Positions 22,511 to 33,517 of a stretch of 64,000 bases of DNA are shown here, one piece after another (position 1 is the first letter of the stretch; the number at the start of each line of letters is the position of its first letter). A program made the position numbers and the translations under genes. The notes beneath the pieces are model-generated. The model saw only the letters and a program-made list of their open reading frames with translations. It had not been told where the DNA came from and searched no databases. The stretch lies in contig MU001497.1 in NCBI GenBank assembly GCA_010093485.1, positions 1,427,031 through 1,491,030 on the forward strand, given 5' to 3'. The stretch comes from Karstenula rhodostoma CBS 690.94 (lineage: Eukaryota > Ascomycota > Dothideomycetes > Pleosporales > Didymosphaeriaceae).

Positions 22511-22955
22511 TAATCTCTGTCATGAAGCGAGAGCGAGATTACGCCATACTCAACATGTTACAATTTCATCATTCTAGAAGTAAAGAACATCACGACAACA
22601 CCAAACAAATCTCGTGATATAAGACAGCCTCCTTGTCTCCTCGATTCCTGTTATTTCCCTTGTTCTGCGTCTTTTTCGGCGGTTCTCCTTCATCCGCGTT
22701 ACCATCACCTTCTCCAACCTACTATCTCCCATTTGATCCTCTGACTCTTCTTCTAGGTCATGTGTCACGGCTGGCGCTCACGGCTTTGCCTGCTGAGTTA
22801 GCCTACTGCTCCTCCATTTCTACCCTTCTCGGGGCGGCGCCTCTTCATATACGAGGTTTATCTCCTCTTCCTCCCCAACCATATCTCCCGCACCAGAGAT
22901 TCCTCCTGCTGAACACCACGTGATGACCTGGAAGTGCTTATATAACCCCAATAGT
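22511..22955. other. Intergenic
   Basis: Pyrimidine-rich stretch 22630-22920 without a supported gene. Confidence 0.5.
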
Positions 22956-23884
22956 TCAAGACCACTGTTTTTCCGCATGTCCCACAGCGTGCAACTGCTG
23001 GTACGCTTTCAAATTCTCCAGTAATTTCAGGACGGGTCCAATCTCTTCGAGAATGCCCAAGGAGTCCTCAAGCTTCTTCGCCTTGTCTGCAGAGATGTAT
23101 AGTCTCTCCACATCGCGCTTCTTGGGGGTTGGACAATTGAAGTGAAAAACCGGACAAGGTCGTATTCTTGCGATGAATATCGTAACCTCAGCAGATCTCT
23201 GATAAACACTGAGGGTGGATCTCGCCTTACGCAAACGTTGCACTGGACGAATTGCTCCCCACTTCGGAACATATAAACCGCCAAAAGACATCCCAGCTTC
23301 GCTTTGTAGCTTACGCCCTGGTAGCTAATCATGGTATCCGGGAAATGAGCTTCGAAACAGTCGAGATGGACAGCGGCTTCATCCCATGTTAGCAACAATT
23401 TGTTGCATACAATACAGTATGACAGAGTCTCGCAGTCTTCATGTTCTTCGAGGTGTAATCGTACGTCGACTAGCGAGGCTTGTGTGATTGATATCTCTTC
23501 GCCGCATGAGCAGTAGCCTTTCTGTCTTCCGATTGTGTAGCCACTCCATATGAAGTTCGTGAATGCCCTCCAGCTATGGTCTATCCCGTGGTGGCGGAGG
23601 ATTTTCTGGACACCGTGATTGTAGGTGAAGTCGCTACCAGAAATTTTGTTATTCTTTCTCGTCAGCAGCGCGTGCTCTCCGCCATTCCGCATGTCCTCGA
23701 GGGACACAATGATATCTTGCTTTTCTTTAATGGCCGCAAAGAGGAACGACCACGGCCTGAAAATTCTATGGTATAATGCTAACAAATTAACCAATTGTTG
23801 ACTCATCGCGAGCTTCTGCAAGCCGCGGCTTTCAAACCTAGAAGTACCAGCGGCTTCAAGTCCAAAACTGCCAACTTTAAACAT
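22956..23884 (-). CDS. Uncharacterised Cys/His-containing protein
   Basis: Minus-strand gene of unknown function. The first exon (23884-23231) shows paired cysteines and histidines that could bind metal: GYCSCGEE, HLEEHEDCETLSYCIVCNKL, HLDCFEAHFPD and QCNVC. The second part (23186-22956) continues PCPVFHFNCPTPKKRDVERL and ends in a helical, charged tail (ADKAKKLEDSLGILEEIGPV). A 44-nt intron 23187-23230 (GTAAGG...TGAG) joins the frames, giving 294 residues. A 32-nt alternative ending at 23199 also fits the phase but is too short for a normal intron. Translation could start at the Met at about 23803 instead. It flanks the RIP island, so lineage-specific origin is plausible. Confidence 0.55.
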
Positions 23885-25094
23885 CTAGCTGCTATATGCC
23901 TAAGGAACTAGAAGCTGAGCACCACCAAAGCCAGGGTCCAGCACATAAGTCCAACATCGCCAAAGTCAGTCAAAGTCCAGCAACCAGATACCCAAGAAAC
24001 AGGAACCAAGCACCACCAACTTATCCATCTTTCATAGCGATACCCTACACACAGTTCTCTAGAGCTTGGATAGACCCTGCAGATAGCTAACAGCCTATAA
24101 TTCCAACACTACCAACTCAAAGCACCACCAAGTCCTTTCAGGCTTCTTTGCGCGTGTGTCGAGATGCACCACCTGTGGGAGATAATGTGATTTGATGAGA
24201 AGGGTTGTTGAGTAGTAGAGCTGGGGAAGGGCACTGTTGTAATGAAGACGCCGTATAAGACGTAGATTTCCCCCTCGCAGTGCAAGGCTTGTACTGAGAG
24301 GCTTGCATATCCTTCCCCTCTTGAATTTGCTCCATGTGCCATGGGAGTACCAGGCCAAGATTCAACTGTATTAGAAAATACAAGCTAATAGCTGTAGCGG
24401 AATGTATCAGATAGCCAATCGGATGAAAGTGTATATTCTACACAGATGAAAACATTGACTGGATTATGATGGCCAAAGAATAAGGTGATGTGCTCTGTGA
24501 TGAAGAAAGACAAATCTAAATAGAGGTGCCGAGCTGAGAAAGACAAGTACATGAATAATGAGAATGAATAGAAGAAATGGAAACCTTGGAAAACTTGGAA
24601 ACTGACAGTACGAAACAAGTAACGAGTGCGAGAACGCTGTAGACTAGAAAGAGGCCCGAGAGCGCAGATTCTTTCCTAAAGTGTCCTTTGCGATAGGATG
24701 CTGCAAGCCAGTGCTTGCAATATTAAGCCAAAAGTTTGAGGCACTGTTTTGATCCTCCTGGGATAACACAGTATACTCGAACCCTTGTCCAGGGATCGTA
24801 GTATGGTCTGCATCCCACTGCGTAGCCGAAGACTTCCTCACCGAATGGAGATTAGCAGACAGACACCCCAAGTCTTAAATTCAACGACTGGGAGGCTGCT
24901 CCCAGTGCCCCAGCATCTGTTGGACTGCCCAATGCCACTCTGCCACAAAAGCATTTGTCAATTGGACAACGCCAGCAGAAGATGGAGTTTGACCTCCCCA
25001 CATCGTAGGCTGTGATGCCTGATATTGCGCATAGCATGTAATGAGCTGACTACACAGTTTTAGGGCAGTTATACGATATCCAAGCCAAATGCAC
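23885..25094. other. Intergenic
   Basis: No supported gene. Overlapping minus-strand ORFs at 24095-24383 lack domains and splice partners. Confidence 0.5.
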
Positions 25095-26013
25095 CTACTC
25101 TTGATTAATCTTATTCAATACCAGCCAGCATAGATTCCAGCTTCGATTGGATTCAGGGTCGGAATAGACCCGTCTTTTTGCTTCTTCTAGACACTCGGAG
25201 CTACATAAAAGTATGTTTGTTAGTGGAGAAGGATCGTTGACCGAGCATTCTCACATACTTGAAAGGATAGTTCTTCGTCAGCCCGCGTATTTCAGTCAGT
25301 AGGCCGTGAGAGTTGACGTAGTAGGACCCTGTGCAAAAAGTAAGTGGCATTCATTTCCAAGACAAGGTAAGACTCACAAGCGGCAGTCATGGTTGCAGCT
25401 ACATCCGACGACCCAAGCTTTGCGAAAGCTTTCTCGGTGCGTCGAAGCTCGCTGAGGGTGTTGATTCGGTGGGTGTTGAGCGCTTGTATCATTTGCTCCT
25501 TCTCGGCCTACAGTCTATTAGTATCGTGGAGATGACATACCTGCTGATGTACGCCTTCGTTGAACACGGGTTTTTTGGTGACTGAGATAGGAAATTGCTT
25601 ACCGTAGTAATGGTGGGACGAGAATTAGACATGTTGTAGAAAGATGGTACGCGATATATTCTTGCAGGAGGATTGCTGAAGATTCTGGCGTTGAAATCGG
25701 AGGAGCTTGTGGAGGATACAGAGACAGAAAGTCGAGGCGCTTCCGGGTTTCCTACTACACTTGAAGGCCGTGACCGTTGCTTCGTTGTGGAGTTCTCAGA
25801 TTCGACGATCTGTGGCAAAATTCTGTTTGAGACAGCTATTGTTGGTGAAAAGAATCGATCAAGCTCTTCCTCGAAGGATGTAGGTGCAGCCAGGAGATTA
25901 ATATTTAGGGCATAACCTGAGCCTGGCACCGACAGATAGCTGGATGGATCGATGCTAAGAGATGTTGAAGCGGGTGAGGCAATTGGAGTGTCGTCTTGAT
26001 ATGGTACTACCAT
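25095..26013 (-). CDS. Uncharacterised fungal protein, four exons
   Basis: Four exons in minus order: 26013-25603, 25507-25378, 25328-25259 and 25200-25095, giving 238 residues. Introns of 95, 49, 49 and 58 nt class (25508-25602, 25329-25377, 25201-25258) have GTAAGC, GTGAGT and GTATGT donors and end in GTAG, ACAG and GTAG; every junction keeps phase. The N-terminal 120 residues are Ser/Pro-rich and disordered. The C-terminal 110 residues look folded and helical: TAEKEQMIQALNTHRINTLS, RRTEKAFAKLGSSDVAATMT, WSYYVNSHGLLTEIRGLTKN, WNLCWLVLNKINQE. I do not recognise the fold. The consistent splice phasing is good evidence that it is a real gene. Confidence 0.7.
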
Positions 26014-28982
26014 GAAGCGATCGTTGGAACTTAGACATTTATATGTAATCTGTGACTTGCTATATATTCTTTCGATATGTTGGATGTGAAGGAGCTAGGC
26101 AGGAGCCACCCTTTGATGGAAGTTAGGATCGTACAGCTAGAGGTGCATTTCCGATCATAATGCTCCTCGAGCCACAATTTCATGTAGACAGCTGAGAGTG
26201 CTAGTATAGGACCAGGGCAAATGTCTTGAGTGTCTTGGGTCTGCCCAGGGTAACCAACGCGAAGCCCGACACCTGAGTCTGAAATAGCACGAGTTGAAGG
26301 AGTGCACCTTGGGCAAGCAGCTAACCTTAACGATGGTGTATGACAAAAGAGACCACATCCTAGGGCTGCCATGTACCTGCTACAAGCGCTGCTGGTTCCA
26401 CTTTTAGGAAATTGATTGCTTGGCTGCAGGCCACGCGGATCTTCCGTACATGATGATCAGTAAGACGCAAAGATCTCTCAGCCCTGAACTAAGACTCTAG
26501 CTGCCAAGGACCTGTGTCGGGGTTTCATGAGTATGTAGGCGTGTGCAGCTCCAAGAAGAAAAGCGCTGTTGGGTACGAGTACCGGCCACAGTGCAGACGT
26601 GAAAACGACGTAATTTCATTGGTTTCGGTGAACAGTAGCCAGCGTCTATGGATGGCGTCACCTCAAGATATACAACGCACGGATAGAATGGATTGGAGAG
26701 TTTACGGCTTGGCCATTGTGCCGACGCTGAATTTGCATTTTTTTATGACTGCGAAGACTAGGCATCCGGTCGCAGCGCACGGAACTCGTCCACATAGAGA
26801 AAATATCGGGCTTGAGCGTCGTGAATACGCTGACGAGTTGAGGCAATGAAGATTCGGATCTGTGCCTTTCCGTGCGTAGTGTGTATATGTCTTCTAAAAG
26901 CGAAAGGCGTACCAAGAGCTTGGCGGCCCACCCGGTCTGGTGTTGAGGCTGGTGCTGATGTAGAGCTGACGAGGATTGGTGTGAAAGTTGACGCCAGGAG
27001 CCGCAAGGCCGGGTAGAGCGAGGCCCGGTGGCTAAGGACTTACGCCACTTAGGCTTGGTCATTCGCACAGCCTCGCGCTTAGAACCTCACCTCACCGCTG
27101 CTTCCATACATACACAAGCCCAATTGCACTCACACCATGCTGCTTCACATGAAACCGAAAGAATACTTGTAATGTTTTGTCATCATAACAACTTTGCCCA
27201 CGATCACTGTGAGTCGAACAGCGGCGCAGTTGTTATCCCTGACCCATACTTTGGTACGTGGGTAGTTCATGAAGTAGTCTTAATCCATCTGACGCTTCGA
27301 GATGATCATCTTGTATTGTCAAATCCTTGAATCGATCTGGAAGATCTCGCCCCCGCGTACACACGATGTGATTGTTAGTCCGCAGCAGGATGCTGTCAAA
27401 GGACGAATCCGCACCAATAAATCCACCAAAGCAGTTAAGCCAAACGGTCTTGGGGGCGACGAACTCGTGATTCCAAGAGACTACAGTGTCGCCTGTCAGA
27501 CCTTAGTGTACGCAGTTGCCATGCCTTTCTGATGTCAGACGCGATACCGAGAGCTAGCATCCCCGACACAAGCTGCGCCCGGGCTCATCCCTTTGTCTCC
27601 GCTCGCTAAGACCTGTGAGCGAATTGAACCCAAGCAGCAATACACTTGGATAATAAGCATTCTGTGATCAGCCGCTAGCAGTAAGCATAAACTTCTTAGC
27701 TGACAAGTACCCGCCCTGAATGGCGGTAACATCGGAAAACATGAAACTCAGCTCAGTCAAACCAATGACATTATGATTCGGCGCCAAGTTACGGATTACT
27801 AAGGACGCACACAGTCTGTAGGGTGTTCAATCAACCCAGCAACCAGCTTAAGCTTGATGTTAACGTTGTTTTAGAGTTGACCATATACGTCCGTCACGGC
27901 ACCCTACTGAAATACATCGGCGTCGGCGATCCTCTAGTGCTGGGATTATTCGTCGTGTTCCCGGTCTCGCAGGCGTCATCAAACTTATCTTCTATTTAGG
28001 TAGGCATCATTCGTGCGAGACATCCAGAGTCGGTCTTTTGGTGGGTCTGTGGTTGAGAAATAACCACATGACCAGCTCAATTTCACGGTCACCTTGTATT
28101 TTCGGCCATCGCACTGCCTGGGACCACGGCAGTCTCCCATAAAATCGCAATGCTCGATGCTAATACACGACAAGGTCTGCGGAGTGTAAAGCAAATGGTC
28201 CCCATTTCACAGCACCAGGACAAAAGACTGAGTATGGTGTATTACCCCAGGATATGCAATACGTAGGCCGATAGTAATGAGACTTTTGTCCTAGTATTGT
28301 ACGACATGCCAGTCTTGAACGCCTCCATCATACAACCCGATACCGAATCTATGTCAACACTAAAGATGACTTTCTTTCGCACGACCATGCACTCCACGGT
28401 TGTAAACTGGATATATGAACATATGTACCGCGCAATCGTCGCCCAAGGCGCCTTACAGGCGATTCAGGGCAGCAAAAGCAGGATCAAGTGCACTGTTAGA
28501 CTTTGCTATATACTGCAGTGGTACTTTCGAACAGCCGATACAGCGTCTTGTATCCAGTTCCACTCGCTACCTACAGAAGCTAAAGACTTTCAATACCGAG
28601 GCGGGTGAACCACTGAACATCAATGTGTAGCTCTAGTTGGTCTTCAGGACCGGACACGGGTGGTAAAGTGCACACCCTCGTGGATTCTCTTGCAACTGGC
28701 GGAGACCTGCCAAACTACTGGCAAATACAGAGCTAATACACAGTTGCAAAGTTATTTTCAATGATTTTGCAATACCGTGTTATTCACACGGTGTGCCTGT
28801 TGGGAATACCAACCAAAATGCACGTGATAGAGCTTATGTAAAACAGAGCCACGCACGGACATGGCGAAGTGCGGATCGCGCAGCCCATCACACTAGAGAC
28901 CTACTCCACGCCCGCTCTCACCACATCACCTCTTACCGCCTGACCGCACACCTCGAGATACCTGCAATCACACACAACTACC
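26014..28982. other. Gene-poor 3-kb stretch
   Basis: No gene supported. A minus frame around 26758-27068 has a basic leader-like start and possible splice sites but no recognisable protein. The rest is unremarkable unique sequence ending in the SAR1 5' region. Confidence 0.45.
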
Positions 28983-30126
28983 ATGTGGATTATAAATTGG
29001 TGAGTTGCATCCCATACTTTGTTCACAAGCTTTGACTAACAAGTTTCGTAGGTGTAAGTAAACGTTCCTACTTTATCGACGCATGCCCGAACGCCTCACG
29101 CACATGCTGCCCACCCGCACTACACACGCGAACAGGTGCACCGGTCAGAGGCTATGATCAAACCATATTCAACACCAAAATCGAGGGTGCACGTTCTCAT
29201 GGGCGAGCACGCGGGCTGGCCTTATCGGTGATACTGCGTGGCCCAAATTATCCCGCACAAATCCTCGAAGCGGATCATGCGCAGCTGTTGGCATATTGGA
29301 ATAGGAGCTGATTTTAGCATAGTCTACGATGTTCTGGCATCGCTTGGACTGCTCAACAAGGTGATTAGCGCCCCACGCGGCCTTCTGTGCATCGCTGACG
29401 CAGGATAACAGCACGCGAAGCTGCTTTTCCTCGGACTGTACGTGCCCATTCAAAAGTCTTATCTTGAGGTTCGAACTGATGTGAATGCAGAGACAACGCC
29501 GGAAAGACCACGTAAGGGCAGCCGACGCACAGGAAAAACAGCCACTCATGTAGACAGGCTTCTTCACATGCTCAAGAATGACAGGGTGGCAGTTCTGTAA
29601 GGCTACTACAAAATGGTGTCGGAGTTTGCGTGCTAATACTTTGCCTCTAGTCAACCCACCCTCCACCCTACCTCCGAAGAGCTCTCAATTGGCAACGTCA
29701 AGTTCACGACCTTTGACCTTGGAGGTCACGCACAAGCCCGCCGCCTCTGGCGCGACTATTGTATGCATGCTAGCTAGACGTCTGAAAACTCTTCCTAATA
29801 GCTCGGCAGTCCCCGAAGTCAGCGGTATAGTCTTCCTTGTGGACGCCAAGGACCACGAGCGTTTCACCGAGTCAAAAGCGGAGCTCGACGCCCTCCTGGC
29901 CATGGAGGAGCTTGCCAACACCCCCTTCGTCATTCTCGGAAACAAGATCGACCACCCAGACGCTATTTCCGAAGACCAGCTTAGGGCAGCTTTGGGTCTG
30001 TACCAAACCACGGGCAAGGGCAAGGTGCCGCTTGAGGGTATCCGGCCGATCGAGGTGTTCATGTGCAGTGTCGTCATGCGACAAGGCTACGGCGAGGGTA
30101 TTCGCTGGCTCAGCCAGTACGTCTAA
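28983..30126 (+). CDS. SAR1: SAR1, COPII coat small GTPase
   Basis: SAR1 recruits Sec23/24 and Sec13/31 to form COPII vesicles leaving the ER. Eight exons: 28983-28999, 29052-29053, 29323-29360, 29412-29437, 29491-29511, 29558-29596, 29651-29760 and 29810-30126. These total 570 nt, exactly 189 residues, the family length. The N-terminal amphipathic start [19 protein letters not shown] requires the two-base exon 29052-29053. Motifs are P-loop GLDNAGKTT, switch [21 protein letters not shown], switch [20 protein letters not shown] (usually GGHQQ), NKID, and the C-terminal [20 protein letters not shown]. All introns follow GT-AG with CTRAT/CTAAC-like branches; intron 2 is unusually long at 269 nt. 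Confidence 0.96.
29052..29053 (+). other. SAR1: Two-nucleotide microexon of SAR1
   Basis: Exon 1 ends AAT TG and the next long exon starts TC TAC GAT. Conserved Trp-Phe-Tyr needs the bases GT between them. GT occurs at 29052-29053, preceded by a good acceptor (CTAAC branch, TTCGTAG ending 29051) and followed at once by a GTAAGT donor at 29054. Confidence 0.75.
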
Positions 30127-30530
30127 GGACCTAGGATGGGGCATTGAGGCGCGACGTGTGCTGGTATGGGCATATGATCTGGATCGAATGAGGCGTAGGG
30201 AGTGGGGATGAGCTTGGACGTATGATGCTTCTCTCACGTGTGACAAATCTAATCTTCATGAACTGGCGTTTGTATATAGGAATGCCAGTTTTCATTATCA
30301 CGAACAAACTTGGTGAATTCCAACTGTGTGATAGTGAGGCTGCAGCTCACAAGGCTGAGGTGAATGACATGACGTGAATTAATCTTGTAGTCAAGCATGA
30401 CACCGCTCAAAGAATGGACCTATACAAGACCAAGGACTGCACAAAGCGGCAATGTTGTGCCGCAAATCGTGCAAGTAACCATCGAAAACCAGACGCCGCC
30501 CAATGCTAAGTCCCAAACGTGGATATCGTT
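30127..30530. other. Intergenic between convergent genes
   Basis: 3' flanks of SAR1 and the Nup53-type gene. Nothing seen. Confidence 0.6.
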
Positions 30531-32101
30531 CTACTCGTCATACTCAATCTCCCTAACACCGCAAAAGTCCGTCCCCGCACATGAATCGATTGCGTACCAC
30601 AACTGCCAATACAGACTGGCGTTTGCGTGATCGAATTTCCCGTCCGCGTTACGGGGCACCTGGTCGCCGATGAGACCGTTGCCAGAGCCGACGACCCACC
30701 CTATAAGAGGGAACTGGCCAAGAGTCTCCTGCCACTTGGGACGCGAAGGTAGGAAGACTTTACCTTCCTTAAATTCGCCCAGCTTGACTTTGAGGTTGGA
30801 GCTGGGTTTGATGCGGAGTGTTGAGTTACCAGAATGGCGGTGCTGGGACGATGTTACGTGGGCAAGCGCTTGGTCTTGTGATGTTGGTGGTAGTGCATGA
30901 GATGCTCGGGGGGTAGGTGTCTCGTCGAAGTCGAAAGAGGGGTCCCACTCGCCAAGACGAGGCCGCGAGGAACGCCGTGCGGAGAGCAATGCGGGGGCGG
31001 AGCCTGTCGCTGTAGCAGAAGATGCAGTTGCTGAAGACTGAGAGGCCCCGCCATGTAGGGTACCTGAGGATAACGTAGCCGGGGAGGCTGTGAGAGACAG
31101 GGAGCCTGCGGGAATCGGCCTGTCGCCGTCTTTAGGTCCAACACCCCTGTACTCCTCCGCATAGACCTCGTAGCCCCAGATGGTATGTGGGGACCAATGG
31201 ATGGCACGATCTGCAGCTTCTGCCGAGTCGAAAGTGATTTTGACCCAGTGGTCTCCTCCCACATACTCGTTGATTCTTGCAACCTGAGAGGCCAAGAGCT
31301 TGCTTTTCTGTAACTCGCGCGGGGCCCCGAATGATAGGCCAAACTTTGGATCCTGCGGTTGTCGCTCGTATTCCTCATATATCATGCCATTCGAAATCTC
31401 CTCAAACTTGCTGATGGCGGCCCATTGTTGACCTTCGCCGAATCCGTACAATATCACCTCCTTCGGTATCTTAGCCCCATTGGTAGGTGCGCCAGTCTGG
31501 AACGAGGACGAAAGCCCTCCAGCGTCGAGTAGATTCGGTGCGGATGCGGATACGGGGAGCTGTGAAGCAGAGCTTTTCCGAAGCGACTTCTGCTTGTCGT
31601 CTGCCTTATATTGCGCGAAGATGTCGTCGATGTGCTTCAGGTTCTCCTGCTTAACGATATCCTGGGCGCTCGATATGTTCGGGGTCTTGCTTCGGCTGAT
31701 GCCGCGCTTGCGCGCCTTGCCGAAGGGTCCTCGTTCTTCAGGTATACGGCGCTTGGAGTTCTCTGAGCTGAAGAGGGACCACATGTCAGCGGTTGACTTC
31801 AGAGTTGGGGGATATTGTTGAGTGGGCGGAGGATCAGAAATACTGTGAGCGCAGCAAACATATTGCGCGAGGGCTCAATTGTTGTCACATTCCCGTGCGA
31901 CAAGCGGTAGTGGTGTGCGCGCAGTGAAAGCGTTTCGGAATCGCGAGGTACTTACTCTGGAAAGTCGAATCCCCATGGGAGACGGCGCCCTGTCGAATCA
32001 TATGCGCGCTCGGCGTCAGGGACTGCGTGCACCTGCATCGTGATGCGTGGTCTCGGAGGTTGACTCGGTTGTGGAACGCTTTGTTTATGGGGGAGAAACA
32101 T
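30531..32101 (-). CDS. Nucleoporin Nup53/Nup35-type
   Basis: Nup53/Nup35 family component of the nuclear pore inner ring. Exon 2 is 31842-30531; exon 1 is 32101-31956, joined through a 113-nt intron (GTAAGT...CACAG) with Asp split across the junction, giving 485 residues. Exon 1 supplies AYDSTGRRLPWGFDFP and exon 2 begins ISDPPPTQQYPPTLKSTADM before MWSLFSSENSKRR. The Nup35-type RRM spans about residues 160-270: KEVILYGFGEGQQWAAISKF, DHWVKITFDSAEAADRAIHW and YEVYAEEYRG. A Ser/Ala-rich linker follows, then a conserved C-terminal segment (QETLGQFPLIGWVVGSGNGL, YWQLWYAIDSCAG). An alternative start within exon 1 is 32038. It is divergent from the F-box-like gene. Confidence 0.88.
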
Positions 32102-32260
32102 AAAGTCCGCGAGTGAACAGCCACAAGTGGCTGGAGAGACCGAGCGCCACGCGCTAGCCCTAACCCGGCGTTCTCGACGTTCCCAATCGAGAACCACAAT
32201 GAAACCTTATTCGCCAACTACATCGCTGCTGCCTGTTTATCGCGCCGTCCAAGCACGAGG
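32102..32260. promoter_or_regulatory. Compact divergent promoter region
   Basis: Only 159 bp separate the Nup53-type start (minus) from the F-box-like start (plus), so the two genes must share promoter DNA. No specific operator is identified. Confidence 0.4.
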
Positions 32261-33517
32261 ATGGATCTGACACCCGTCAGGATCCGAGGAAAGAGGAAGA
32301 GACCCGGAGCCACCAAGTCAAACCTCCAAAAGGCACTGGAAGCTTCGGCGTCGCAGAGCAAGCGGCCTCGAATATCCCAACATCCCGCCAAATTGAAGAA
32401 AATCGCAGAAACCGCCATGCCGACATTACAAGGCCTGCCGCAAGAGCTGCTGGAGATGGTCTTCTTGTACAGCATGAACATCTCCCTCCCTCGTGCTTCA
32501 CCTATTCTCGGGCGCAAACTCTCGTCCAACGCCGTGATCATGGAGTTTGTCCTCCGATCATTCTACCACACCGTGGATCACAAGAGCAACTACCGAGATC
32601 GCGAAGTAACCAGTGATCCTGCAATTCAATCACAAATTCTCGCTTGTCGGTTCTTCACCTGGGATTTCTTCCGCGCATATGTGGCGAAAGCGCATAGCTC
32701 GTACATCCAGCAAAGGGGCGACATATGGAAAGACGCCAGTGCCCAGCCGCTTGGCGTGGAAGCCTTCGATGGTCTCTGGCCTTTCCGGTTCATGAAGATC
32801 ACCTATCTGGGATTTGCAGAGGGGTTCCACATCCCAGAGAAAGTGCTCCACGGAACTTGGACCACCAATAAAGCATCGCTCCTCTATGTCTTAGTGTCGC
32901 TGAGCGGAGAGGTTGACTGGGAAGGCAGCATGTCCGGCGAGATCGCAAAGGCCGGTCTGATACAGGCTATAAGTGAGAACAAGGAGAGAGCGGTCGCTGC
33001 CCTAGCCGTGGTTTTGGGTGTCGCACAAATGATCAGTACGAGCGTTATCCGGCAGGCGGTTGTGGAGTGCAGATGCAATCTCAACATTGTGCGGCAGCTT
33101 CTTTTCAATGCTCAGATACTGCATCATGATCTACCCAAAGAGACTTTAGATTTCTATGGTCAGTCGCACCCAGACATGTGTCGAAGAGAATTGCTGACTG
33201 TACTCGTAGACCCAGCACTGTGGCGGTGGGCAGATGCACACGAGGGAAAGGGAGTCGTGCTGAAGGATTTGCTCCGCAAAGCTGACAAGTTCTCGTTGGA
33301 ATTCTACCTGGAAGGTGAAGAAGGTGCTCAAGCCAAGATCGTACCTTTTCCATATGGTGGAGCCAAGTTCGACCCCAGGATTCCACTCAATGATGTCGGA
33401 CGTGAGATGCTGGTGCGCCTGTATAGGAGCTACGGGAGGAAAATGACGGTAAGCCCGCGGCGGCGAAGACCACGGAACCACCTGCAGGAATTGGAGCACG
33501 TGAATGAGGAATACTGA
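32261..33517 (+). CDS. F-box-like protein
   Basis: Intronless 418-residue protein. After a basic N-terminus (RIRGKRKRPG, a likely nuclear signal) comes a short F-box-like motif at about residues 55-85: LQGLPQELLEMVFLYSMNIS followed by LPRASPILGRKLS. Such proteins usually bring substrates to SCF ubiquitin ligases through Skp1 (family knowledge). The remainder is helical without recognisable LRR or WD repeats; it contains FKWDFF-like and YLGFAEGFHIPEKVL segments typical of fungus-specific F-box proteins. The C-terminus is basic (SPRRRRPRNH). Target unknown. Confidence 0.75.
   Translation: MDLTPVRIRGKRKRPGATKSNLQKALEASASQSKRPRISQHPAKLKKIAETAMPTLQGLPQELLEMVFLYSMNISLPRASPILGRKLSSNAVIMEFVLRSFYHTVDHKSNYRDREVTSDPAIQSQILACRFFTWDFFRAYVAKAHSSYIQQRGDIWKDASAQPLGVEAFDGLWPFRFMKITYLGFAEGFHIPEKVLHGTWTTNKASLLYVLVSLSGEVDWEGSMSGEIAKAGLIQAISENKERAVAALAVVLGVAQMISTSVIRQAVVECRCNLNIVRQLLFNAQILHHDLPKETLDFYGQSHPDMCRRELLTVLVDPALWRWADAHEGKGVVLKDLLRKADKFSLEFYLEGEEGAQAKIVPFPYGGAKFDPRIPLNDVGREMLVRLYRSYGRKMTVSPRRRRPRNHLQELEHVNEEY

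Noticed and set aside
26758..27068. Possible small mitochondrial protein on the minus strand
   Set aside because: A leader-like start and splice-like sites exist but no consistent exon join or recognisable protein emerged.
29465..29480. GGTTCGAACT resembling a tRNA B box
   Set aside because: It lies inside SAR1 intron 4; no A box or cloverleaf could be drawn around it.
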